From Paramagnetospirillum kuznetsovii (GTDB taxonomy: Bacteria > Pseudomonadota > Alphaproteobacteria > Rhodospirillales > Magnetospirillaceae): a stretch of 64,000 nucleotides of DNA. The notes beneath the pieces were generated by a model that had not been told where the DNA came from, made no database searches, and saw only the letters and a list, made by a program, of their open reading frames with translations. Made by a program: the position numbers and the translations under genes. Shown in pieces: positions 56,747-64,000 of this stretch (position 1 is the first letter of the stretch; every line of letters starts with the position of its first letter). The stretch spans positions 124,001 to 188,000 of the forward strand of contig NZ_PGTO01000002.1 of NCBI RefSeq assembly GCF_003284725.1. Direction: 5' to 3'.

Positions 56747-59614
56747 ATGAGCTTGATCACGAATTACCACGCGAAGCTATTCGCACATGAGCTTCTGCGT
56801 CGGAAGTCTGTCGCCGATTCCGAAAAGCTGGCCGGTGCCCTGTTGGATGCCCAGGTTGACCTGAACCCGCATCAGGTCGAAGCGGCCCTTTTTGCATTCA
56901 AATCCCCCCTATCCAAGGGTGCGATTCTTGCCGATGAAGTCGGCCTCGGAAAGACCATCGAAGCAGGCTTGGTTCTGTCCCAGAAATGGAGCGAACGCCG
57001 CCGCTGCTTGCTGATCATCTGCCCCGCCAATTTGCGGAAACAGTGGTCCCAGGAATTGCAGGAAAAATTCTTCCTGCCGAGCATCATTCTGGAGTCGAAG
57101 AACTACAACCAGATGAAGAAGGATGGTGTTCGCCGCCCCTTCGAGAATCCGGCCATCATCCTGTGCTCCTTCCAATTTGCAGCACGGCACGCCGATGAAT
57201 TGATGGTCATGCGTTGGGATTTGGTGGTCATCGACGAAGCCCATCGGCTCCGCAATGTCTATCGCCCCGACAACCGCATTGGGCGGGCCTTGAAGACGGC
57301 TCTTGCCAATGCTCCCAAGGTTCTGTTGACCGCGACCCCGCTCCAAAACTCATTGATGGAGCTTTACGGGTTGGTCAGCCTGATCGACGAATACACCTTC
57401 GGTGACGCCAAGAGCTTTCGTGCCCAATTCGCCCGTTTGAATGGCGATGAAATGTTCACCGAGCTAAAGGCCCGTCTCGCCCCAGTTTGCCATCGCACCC
57501 TGCGGCGGCAAGTGCTGGAATACATCCGCTACACCAATCGCCTGCCGCTCCTTCAGGAGTTCGTTCCGACCGAGGCCGAACAATCCCTGTATGACCTTGT
57601 TTCAGACTATCTGCGGCGGCCCAGCCTCCAGGCATTGCCATCCAGTCAACGCACCCTGATGACCCTGATCATGCGGAAGCTGCTGGCGTCGTCCACCTTC
57701 GCCATCGCGGGAGCATTGGACACCCTGGCCCGGAAACTTGAGCGGCAATTGAAGGATGACCGGAGCCTGCGGGAAAATCTTGAGGCGGAAGAGGTCGAGG
57801 AAATATCCACCGACTTCGAGGGATTGGCTGAAACCGCCGATGAATGGGTGGATGACGAAGAGGAACCCGCCCTTCTAAGCGATGACGATATCACGGCCAT
57901 CGAACGGGAAATCGCGGACCTCCGAGCCTTCCGCAATCTGGCCGTATCGGTCACCGAAAACGCCAAGGGACTGGCATTGTTGAATGCCCTATCGGCTGGC
58001 TTTTCCAAGACCGCCGAATTGGGCGGGGCCGAGAAGGCCATCATCTTCACCGAGTCCCGCCGCACCCAGGAATATCTCGTCCAGTTGCTGGTCGCCAACG
58101 GCTACGAAGGCAAGATCGTCCTGTTCAACGGCACCAACGCCGATCCGCAATCGCGGACGATCTACGACATGTGGGTGGCCCGAAATAAGGACAACGACAA
58201 GGTAACGGGATCACGCACCGCCGACATGCGAGCCGCCCTGGTCGAACACTTCCGGGATACCGCCTCCATCATGATCGCCACCGAAGCGGCGGCGGAAGGC
58301 ATCAATCTTCAATTCTGCTCCATGGTGGTGAATTACGACCTTCCTTGGAATCCCCAAAGAATCGAACAGAGAATTGGCCGCTGCCATCGTTACGGACAGA
58401 AATATGATGTGGTGGTGATCAATTTTCTAAACAAGAACAACGCTGCCGACATCCGCGTTCACCAGCTTCTGGCCGAAAAATTCAAGCTGTTCTCGGGGGT
58501 CTTCGGGGCCAGCGATGAAGTGCTGGGGGCGATTGAGTCTGGCGTCGATTTCGAAAAACGCATTGTCGCCATCTACCAGACTTGCCGCACAACGGTCGAG
58601 ATCGAGTCGGCCTTCACCACCCTTCAGGCCGAAATGGACGAGCAGATCAAGGCCACGATGGATGATACCCGCCGCAAGCTTCTGGAGAACTTTGACGCAG
58701 AGGTCCATGACCGCCTGAAGATCAACCTGTCCCAGAGCCGCGAGTATATCGGCAGATACGAACACCTGCTTTGGATGATCGCCCGCCACGAACTTTCCGC
58801 CACCGCTGTGTTCGACGATGCCGGAATGTCCTTCGAACTTTCGAAAGGCCCATCTGGTGTTTCCGTGCCCATGGGGCATTACCATTTTTCCAAGGATGAG
58901 GTCCGAGGACATCGCCTTCGTCTCGGCCACCCTTTGGCCCAACATGTTCTAAAGATGGCGGCGGAGCGGCCCCTTGATGGGGCGGCCCTGGCCTTTGATT
59001 ACTCCTCTTGGGGTCGTAAGGCGGCGGCGGTGGAACCGATGGTCGGCAAAGCTGGAACGCTGATCGCCCACCGTCTCTCGGTCACGGGATCGGACGAACA
59101 GGACCACATCATTCTGGCCGCCGTTATAGATGGCGGTAAAGCGGTTGATCCCGAAACCGCCAGAAGGCTATTCGAACTTCCATGCTCCATCACGGGGCAC
59201 CAATCTGTTCCCGCTGCTCCTGCCGTCACCAAATCCATTGAGAAGCGGAAGGGTGAAATCCTTGAAGCCCTGGCTCAACGCCAATCGGCATGGTTTGACG
59301 AGGAAATCGACAAGCTTGATAAATGGGCCGATGACAAGCGGGCCGGGTTGAAATCCGACCTTCGCGAGTTCGAAGACGAGATCAAATCCCTGAAGAAGGA
59401 AGCTCGGCAAACCGGGAATCTGCCCGACAAGCTGGCCCTTCAAAGGAAGATCAAAGGGGTGGAGCAGAAGCGGGACGAAGCATGGCGGGAATATGATTCC
59501 TCCGCCAAGGTGCTCGAAGCCCAAAAAGATGATCTGCTCGATCAGGTGGAAGAACGCCTTCGCCAACAGGTGGCCGAGGAACAACTGTTTTCAATCCGAT
59601 TTGCTGTTCAGTGA
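56747..59614 (+). CDS. SNF2-family helicase of a restriction/defence module
   Basis: A 955-residue DNA-translocase-type ATPase. Motif I is DEVGLGKT (63-70), motif II DEAH (163-166), motif III LLTATPLQNS, and the helicase C half has IIFTESRRTQEYL, EAAAEGINL (513-521 or so) and EQRIGRCHRYGQ (about 540-551). An acidic insert (EEVEEISTDFEGLAETADEWVDDEEEPALL) lies between the two lobes. The last 130 residues are a strong predicted coiled coil. Similarity is to RapA/HepA-like bacterial SNF2 proteins that accompany restriction genes. The methyltransferase starts 14 bases after the stop. It may remodel or translocate DNA for the Mod-Res pair. Confidence 0.88.
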   Translation: MSLITNYHAKLFAHELLRRKSVADSEKLAGALLDAQVDLNPHQVEAALFAFKSPLSKGAILADEVGLGKTIEAGLVLSQKWSERRRCLLIICPANLRKQWSQELQEKFFLPSIILESKNYNQMKKDGVRRPFENPAIILCSFQFAARHADELMVMRWDLVVIDEAHRLRNVYRPDNRIGRALKTALANAPKVLLTATPLQNSLMELYGLVSLIDEYTFGDAKSFRAQFARLNGDEMFTELKARLAPVCHRTLRRQVLEYIRYTNRLPLLQEFVPTEAEQSLYDLVSDYLRRPSLQALPSSQRTLMTLIMRKLLASSTFAIAGALDTLARKLERQLKDDRSLRENLEAEEVEEISTDFEGLAETADEWVDDEEEPALLSDDDITAIEREIADLRAFRNLAVSVTENAKGLALLNALSAGFSKTAELGGAEKAIIFTESRRTQEYLVQLLVANGYEGKIVLFNGTNADPQSRTIYDMWVARNKDNDKVTGSRTADMRAALVEHFRDTASIMIATEAAAEGINLQFCSMVVNYDLPWNPQRIEQRIGRCHRYGQKYDVVVINFLNKNNAADIRVHQLLAEKFKLFSGVFGASDEVLGAIESGVDFEKRIVAIYQTCRTTVEIESAFTTLQAEMDEQIKATMDDTRRKLLENFDAEVHDRLKINLSQSREYIGRYEHLLWMIARHELSATAVFDDAGMSFELSKGPSGVSVPMGHYHFSKDEVRGHRLRLGHPLAQHVLKMAAERPLDGAALAFDYSSWGRKAAAVEPMVGKAGTLIAHRLSVTGSDEQDHIILAAVIDGGKAVDPETARRLFELPCSITGHQSVPAAPAVTKSIEKRKGEILEALAQRQSAWFDEEIDKLDKWADDKRAGLKSDLREFEDEIKSLKKEARQTGNLPDKLALQRKIKGVEQKRDEAWREYDSSAKVLEAQKDDLLDQVEERLRQQVAEEQLFSIRFAVQ

Positions 59615-59628
59615 GACGGTGAAAGATC

Positions 59629-61509
59629 ATGACCATGCCCGAAAAAATGTCGCTCACTTCCATGGATATCGCCGAAGCCAAGCTTGATCGCCTGAAAGAG
59701 GTTTTCCCGGAGGTGTTTGTGGAAGGAAAGGTCGATTTCGACCAGTTGAAGCGAGCTTTGGGGGAGTGGATTGATCCGGGTAAAGAGCGGTTCGGGCTGA
59801 ACTGGCCGGGAAAAGCTGAATGCATGAAGATCATTCAGCAGCCAAGCGTAGCGACATTAAAGCCCGTGCGTGAAGAGTCTCTACGCTTCGATGAGACGGA
59901 AAATCTATTCATTGAAGGTGATAATCTGGAGGTCTTAAAGCTTCTACAGAAGTCGTATTTTGGCAAAGTAAAAATGATTTATATAGACCCCCCATACAAC
60001 ACGGGCAGTGAGTTCATTTACCCAGATAAGTTCTCCGAAACACTTGAGACATATCTTGCCTATTCTGGTCAGTCGGATGCCGATGGGCGTAAATTCTCCA
60101 CAAATACGGAGGCATCAGGAAGATACCACTCTCGGTGGATGAGCATGATGTATCCAAGACTTTATCTGGCAAAAAACCTCCTCACGGATGGCGGCCTTAT
60201 TTTCATAAGCATTGATGATAATGAGCAGGCAAATCTTAAAATAATGTGTGACCAAATATTTGGAGAAGAAAATTTCCTTGCGTCAGTTGCGTGGGAAAAG
60301 CGGTATACAAGAAGCAATAATGCGAGAATGTTCTATTCACTAAAAGATTTTATATTAGTTTATAGGAAGAGTGAGGCCATCAGCTTTTTGCGTGAAGTGA
60401 GGGGCGAGAAGGCACAATCACTATACTCAAATCCAGACGACGATCCGAGAGGTGTGTGGGCAAGCTCTTCGTATGTAAACCCGGCAACGAAAGAAGAGCG
60501 GAGAAACCTCGCCTATAAAATCACAAACCCATTTACTGGGGAAATTATAGAGCATCCAACACATGCCTGGAAATATGAACCGAAAGAACACCAGCGTCAT
60601 GTTGATGAAAATCGCTTGTGGTGGGGAAAATCTGGAGAAGCAAAATATCCAAGGCTAAAGAATTTCTTGAGCGAAATGGACGATGGGATGGTCCCCATCG
60701 ACTTGTGGGATTACAAATCAACCGGAACAACTGACGAAGGTGGGTTGCAAGTCAAAGAGTTGTTTGGAGAAGCAATCTTTGACAATCCTAAGCCGACCAA
60801 ACTGATACAGAGGATGCTTGATATGGCAACAGCCTCTCAGAGCGAAGATATCATTTTGGATTTTTTTGCTGGTTCAGCAACGACAGCACACGCCGTGATA
60901 GCAGCCAATAATGCAGATGGTGGAAACCGACGATTCATAATGGTCCAGCTTCCAGAGCCGACAGGGCGGGAAGATTTTGTAACAATTGCCGAAATATCCA
61001 AGGAGCGTATCCGCCGAGTAGCCAGGAAAATTGAGGGCGAAAAGGCCGGGACACTTGAGCTTGAGGATCGTAAAAAAATTGATTCCGGGTTTAAGTCATT
61101 TAAGCTCGATAAATCAAACTTCAAAGTTTGGAGTGGTGAATTTGAAGAAAATAAGGATGTCGGCAGACAGATAGAAATGCACATTGATCATTTGCAAAAT
61201 GATAGTAGTGCAGATGATATTCTATATGAGCTTCTATTGAAGTCTGGATTTTCACTCACAACAAAAGTTGAATCCATTGATATGGCCGGGAAGAAAGTCT
61301 TCTCCATAGAAGATGGAGCTTTGCTAATCTACCTTGAGCGGGAGATTTCAATTGAGATGATTAACGCATTGGCCGACGCCAACCCGCTTCAGGTTATTTG
61401 CCTGGATGAAGCATTCAAAGGCAATGACCAGCTAAAAGCCAACGCGGTTCAAACCTTTAAAGCCAGAGCGGCTTCTCAGGAAAGCGAGATTGTGTTCAAG
61501 ACGGTGTGA
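59629..61509 (+). CDS. Type III-like DNA adenine methyltransferase (Mod)
   Basis: A 626-residue beta-class N6-adenine methyltransferase: catalytic motif IV DPPYNTGSEF at residues 120-129 precedes the AdoMet-binding motif I DFFAGSATTAHAV (411-423), with a long target-recognition stretch between. This order is typical of type III Mod subunits, which set the specificity of both modification and cleavage. From about 59850 to the end the coding sequence is clearly AT-rich (24 of 60 G/C at 60181), unlike the helicase before it and Res after it. It starts 14 bases after the helicase stop. Confidence 0.92.
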   Translation: MTMPEKMSLTSMDIAEAKLDRLKEVFPEVFVEGKVDFDQLKRALGEWIDPGKERFGLNWPGKAECMKIIQQPSVATLKPVREESLRFDETENLFIEGDNLEVLKLLQKSYFGKVKMIYIDPPYNTGSEFIYPDKFSETLETYLAYSGQSDADGRKFSTNTEASGRYHSRWMSMMYPRLYLAKNLLTDGGLIFISIDDNEQANLKIMCDQIFGEENFLASVAWEKRYTRSNNARMFYSLKDFILVYRKSEAISFLREVRGEKAQSLYSNPDDDPRGVWASSSYVNPATKEERRNLAYKITNPFTGEIIEHPTHAWKYEPKEHQRHVDENRLWWGKSGEAKYPRLKNFLSEMDDGMVPIDLWDYKSTGTTDEGGLQVKELFGEAIFDNPKPTKLIQRMLDMATASQSEDIILDFFAGSATTAHAVIAANNADGGNRRFIMVQLPEPTGREDFVTIAEISKERIRRVARKIEGEKAGTLELEDRKKIDSGFKSFKLDKSNFKVWSGEFEENKDVGRQIEMHIDHLQNDSSADDILYELLLKSGFSLTTKVESIDMAGKKVFSIEDGALLIYLEREISIEMINALADANPLQVICLDEAFKGNDQLKANAVQTFKARAASQESEIVFKTV

Positions 61510-61513
61510 CGCC

Positions 61514-61633
61514 ATGGATGATTCGATGTTTCTTGCGTCAAACGCCGTTGCCACAAACAGATTTGCGTCCGAGGAATTGTTCAATCCCAGACACAACGCC
61601 GCTTGTGGTTTGAAATTGGGACACAAAAAATGA
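61514..61633 (+). CDS. Possible 39-residue ORF linking Mod and Res
   Basis: A short frame, MDDSMFLASNAVATNRFASEELF... ending LGHKK, begins 4 bases after the Mod stop. It fills the whole Mod-Res gap and its TGA overlaps the Res ATG as ATGA. That arrangement would allow translational coupling. No family is recognised and no ribosome-binding site is evident, so it could be a leader peptide, a remnant or chance. Confidence 0.35.
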   Translation: MDDSMFLASNAVATNRFASEELFNPRHNAACGLKLGHKK

Positions 61634-64000
61634 AGCTCAAATTCGACCCCTCCTTGGAATATCAGCAGGACGCGATCAATGCCGTGGTCGATGCCTTCGC
61701 CGGGCAGCCACCGGCACAGACCGGGGCCATGGCGTTTCAATCCCTTCAAATCGGCGGGCTATTCCAGAACGAGTTGGGAATGGGCAACCATTTCAATCTG
61801 TCCGATGATGCCATCCTGAGCAATATCCACCGTGTTCAGGAACGAAATGATATTGAACAGGTTGCGGGGCTTCAGGGCCGGGAATTCTCGGTCGAGATGG
61901 AGACGGGGACGGGCAAGACCTACATCTACCTCCGGTCCATCTTCGAGTTGAACAAGACCTATGGCTTCAAGAAATTCATCATCGTCGTTCCCAGTGTCGC
62001 CGTCCGTGAAGGCGTGCTGAAGAGCATTGATGTGATGAAGGAGCATTTCCAGACCCTCTACGACAAGGTGCCCTTCGACCACTTCGTCTACGACTCCAAA
62101 CGCCTCACGAAAGTTCGGCAGTTCGCGTCAAGCAACCAAGTTCAGATCATGATCATCAACATCCAGTCGTTCCAGAAGGATGTCCCCGACAAGGATGTGT
62201 CGGAGATGACCGAGGACGAGTTGAAGAAGCTGAATGTCATCAATCGTGAGAGCGACCGCATGTCGGGCCGCAAGCCCATCGAATTCATCCAGGCGACCAC
62301 CCCCATCGTCATCATCGACGAACCGCAAAGCGTGGATAGCACCCCGAAATCCAAGCGGGCCATCGCCAATTTGAACCCGGCGGCGACCCTGCGATACAGT
62401 GCCACTCACAAAGACCCCTACAACCTTCTTTACCGTCTTGATCCCGTCAAAGCCTACGATTTGCGGCTGGTGAAGCGGATCGAAGTTGCGTCGATCCAGT
62501 CCGACGACAACTTCAACGACGCCTATGTCAAGCTCCTGAAGGTGGACAATTCCAACGGCATCAAGGCCCAGGTGGAGTTCCATAAGGAAGGGCCGAACGG
62601 CCCCATACCGACCAAGGCGTGGGTAAAGAAGGGCGACGATCTGTATGTCAAATCCGGGGAGCGGCACAGCTACCGGCAGGGCTACATCGTCCAGACCATC
62701 GATTGCACCCCAGGGTCAGAGATCATTGAGTTCAACCAGGGCCGGTTTCTCGAACTGGGGCAGGAAATTGGCGGATTGGGCGAGGATGTAATGAAGGCCC
62801 AGGTCCGCGAAACGGTGGAACAGCACCTGCGGAAGGAGCGGGCCTTCAAGGGCAAAGGCATCAAGGTTTTGTCCCTGATTTTCATCGACAAGGTTTCCAA
62901 CTACCGCGTCTACAACGACGATGGAACCGTGGGCCTGGGCAAGATCGGCCAGTGGTTCGAGGAAGCCTATGCCGAACTGACGGCGAAGCCGCTCTTCAAG
63001 GGGCTAATCCCATTCGAGGTCGCTCAAGTCCACAATGGCTATTTTTCCCAGGACAAACAGGGCAAGCCCAAGGATACCAGCGGTAAAACCGCCGATGACG
63101 AGGGCACCTACTCCCTGATCATGCGGGATAAGGAACGCCTTCTTGACCCCGCCGAACCTCTGCGGTTCATCTTCTCCCATTCCGCCCTTCGGGAAGGTTG
63201 GGACAATCCCAATGTCTTCCAAATCTGCACCCTTAACGAATCGCAATCGGTGGATCGGAAGCGGCAAGAAATTGGTCGCGGTCTCCGCCTGCCGGTGAAC
63301 GATAAGGGCGAGCGGGTGCATGACGAGGCCATCAACCGGCTGACCGTTATTGCCAATGAGTCCTACGAGGATTTCGCCCGCAAGCTCCAGACCGAATTCG
63401 AGGAGGATTTTGGTATCCGTTTTGGCCGGATCGAGAAGATTGATTTTGCCAAACTGACCCGCGTGGCCGACGACGGCAAGGACGCCCATATCGGCCAGGA
63501 AGCATCGGGCCGCATCTGGTCCGAATTGAAGGATAATGGCTACATCAATGCGGCGGGCGAGATTCTGGAAAAGTTCGACCCGAAGAATCCCCATTTCGAA
63601 CTGAAGCTTTCTCCCGCATTCGCCGACCTGAAGGCCGAGATCGTGGACGAGCTTCAGAAGCGTCTATTCAAGAACCGGGTGGTCAATGCCCGCGAGAGGA
63701 AGACCGTTAACTTCCGCAAGGAAGTCCACCTCAGCGAGGATTTCCGCACCCTATGGAGCAAGATCAGTCAGCGGACCCGCTATCGGGTTTCCTTTGAAAC
63801 CGCTGATCTCATCGCCAAGGCCGTCACCCGGATCAAAGAGAACATCCCCAAGATCGAGCCTGCTCGGATCACCATCAGCAAGCGGGACATCGACATCACC
63901 GAGGCCGGGGTCGCGGCGGACAGGGAACTGGATTCCCGCACCTATGATGCTGAACCCGTGAAGGTGCTTCCTGACATCCTGGGCTATCTCCAGAACGAAA
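61630..64000 (+). CDS. Type III-like restriction subunit Res (DEAD/DEAH-type helicase), partial
   Basis: The frame is open to the right edge, giving 790 residues. Superfamily 2 helicase motifs are intact: METGTGKTY (90-98, Walker A), IIDEPQSVDS (DEPQ at 230-233, a form common in type III Res), RYSATHKDPYNLLY (around 257), FSHSALREGWDNPNVFQI (REGWDNP from about 521) and RQEIGRGLRLPV (545-556). The start MKLKFDPSLEYQQDAINAVVDAF resembles Res N-termini. The PD-(D/E)xK nuclease domain expected at the C-terminus would lie beyond the window, so cleavage competence cannot be judged. Confidence 0.92.
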   Translation, partial: MKLKFDPSLEYQQDAINAVVDAFAGQPPAQTGAMAFQSLQIGGLFQNELGMGNHFNLSDDAILSNIHRVQERNDIEQVAGLQGREFSVEMETGTGKTYIYLRSIFELNKTYGFKKFIIVVPSVAVREGVLKSIDVMKEHFQTLYDKVPFDHFVYDSKRLTKVRQFASSNQVQIMIINIQSFQKDVPDKDVSEMTEDELKKLNVINRESDRMSGRKPIEFIQATTPIVIIDEPQSVDSTPKSKRAIANLNPAATLRYSATHKDPYNLLYRLDPVKAYDLRLVKRIEVASIQSDDNFNDAYVKLLKVDNSNGIKAQVEFHKEGPNGPIPTKAWVKKGDDLYVKSGERHSYRQGYIVQTIDCTPGSEIIEFNQGRFLELGQEIGGLGEDVMKAQVRETVEQHLRKERAFKGKGIKVLSLIFIDKVSNYRVYNDDGTVGLGKIGQWFEEAYAELTAKPLFKGLIPFEVAQVHNGYFSQDKQGKPKDTSGKTADDEGTYSLIMRDKERLLDPAEPLRFIFSHSALREGWDNPNVFQICTLNESQSVDRKRQEIGRGLRLPVNDKGERVHDEAINRLTVIANESYEDFARKLQTEFEEDFGIRFGRIEKIDFAKLTRVADDGKDAHIGQEASGRIWSELKDNGYINAAGEILEKFDPKNPHFELKLSPAFADLKAEIVDELQKRLFKNRVVNARERKTVNFRKEVHLSEDFRTLWSKISQRTRYRVSFETADLIAKAVTRIKENIPKIEPARITISKRDIDITEAGVAADRELDSRTYDAEPVKVLPDILGYLQNE

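Larger units (their letters stand above)
52286..64000. mobile_element. Accessory genomic island (left end; right end outside window)
   Basis: From about 52290 the sequence is visibly lower in GC, genes are mostly small and unrecognised, and a restriction module follows. The left boundary is inferred from the loss of dprA similarity. An excisionase-like gene lies 110 bases past the dprA stop. No integrase, transposase or second boundary is seen, so the mode of insertion is unknown. Confidence 0.65.

Noticed and set aside
55423-64000. Assignment of the defence genes to DISARM
   Set aside because: An SNF2 helicase and a methyltransferase are present, but Mod has the type III architecture, Res follows, and no drmA, drmB or drmC-like gene is visible.

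Overview
The window looks like chromosome from a GC-rich alphaproteobacterium of the Rhodospirillales, most probably Magnetospirillum or Paramagnetospirillum. This rests on a MipZ-type division ATPase tail, a FlaF-linked flagellin, a phasin, a bacteriohemerythrin, an ETF-QO/TPR lipoprotein/ispE/tRNA-Gln block and the overall codon use. The genus is inferred from gene content, not from a marker gene. The core is GC-rich with short intergenic gaps and many start/stop overlaps.

Layout, left to right. 1-6.9 kb: end of mipZ, then sugar-nucleotide genes (galU, ugd, pgm and a phosphomannomutase/phosphoglucomutase), interrupted by a small TumE/TumA-type toxin-antitoxin pair with a striking palindromic upstream region. 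6.5-14.5 kb: CBS protein, phasin, a MoxR ATPase/GNAT/hemerythrin/VWA (CoxE-like) block, a PhoX-like phosphatase and a membrane-anchored FMN glutamate-synthase-like protein. 14.9-27.1 kb: flagellin, flaF and a glycan-modification locus: TPR-OGT, Maf glycosyltransferase, TPR-methyltransferase, TPR-glycosyltransferase, an AMP-forming ligase, a decayed histidine kinase and another glycosyltransferase. 27.2-40.6 kb: tRNA-Gln, ispE, a TPR lipoprotein, ETF-QO, a UDG-superfamily protein, a second TPR-OGT, dnaK-dnaJ, a NYN-domain protein, a CBS protein and a DUF4239 membrane protein. 40.6-47.7 kb: a complete leucine/isovalerate degradation cluster in the order liuA-B-C-D-E (minus strand); its ETF-linked dehydrogenase would feed electrons to ETF-QO encoded 15 kb away. 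47.7-52.3 kb: AEC transporter, cyclic-nucleotide-binding protein, patatin, acetoacetate-decarboxylase-like protein and dprA.

At about 52.29 kb the character changes. The winged-helix end of dprA is lost and a lower-GC accessory region begins, running off the right edge. It starts with an excisionase-like helix-turn-helix gene and a run of small minus-strand genes of unknown function. Then come a 311-residue AT-rich unknown gene and a plus-strand defence module: SNF2-family helicase, a type III-like (beta-class) adenine methyltransferase and a type III-like restriction/helicase subunit cut by the window end. The methyltransferase is much more AT-rich than the two genes around it, which suggests that its specificity part was exchanged. 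This module and the unknown gene beside it are the best candidates for unusual biology here.

Several families of palindromic intergenic elements are also visible: one element in each inter-gene gap of the lower liu cluster, a pair shared between 9.4 and 39.7 kb, and a perfect 25-bp inverted repeat behind dnaJ.
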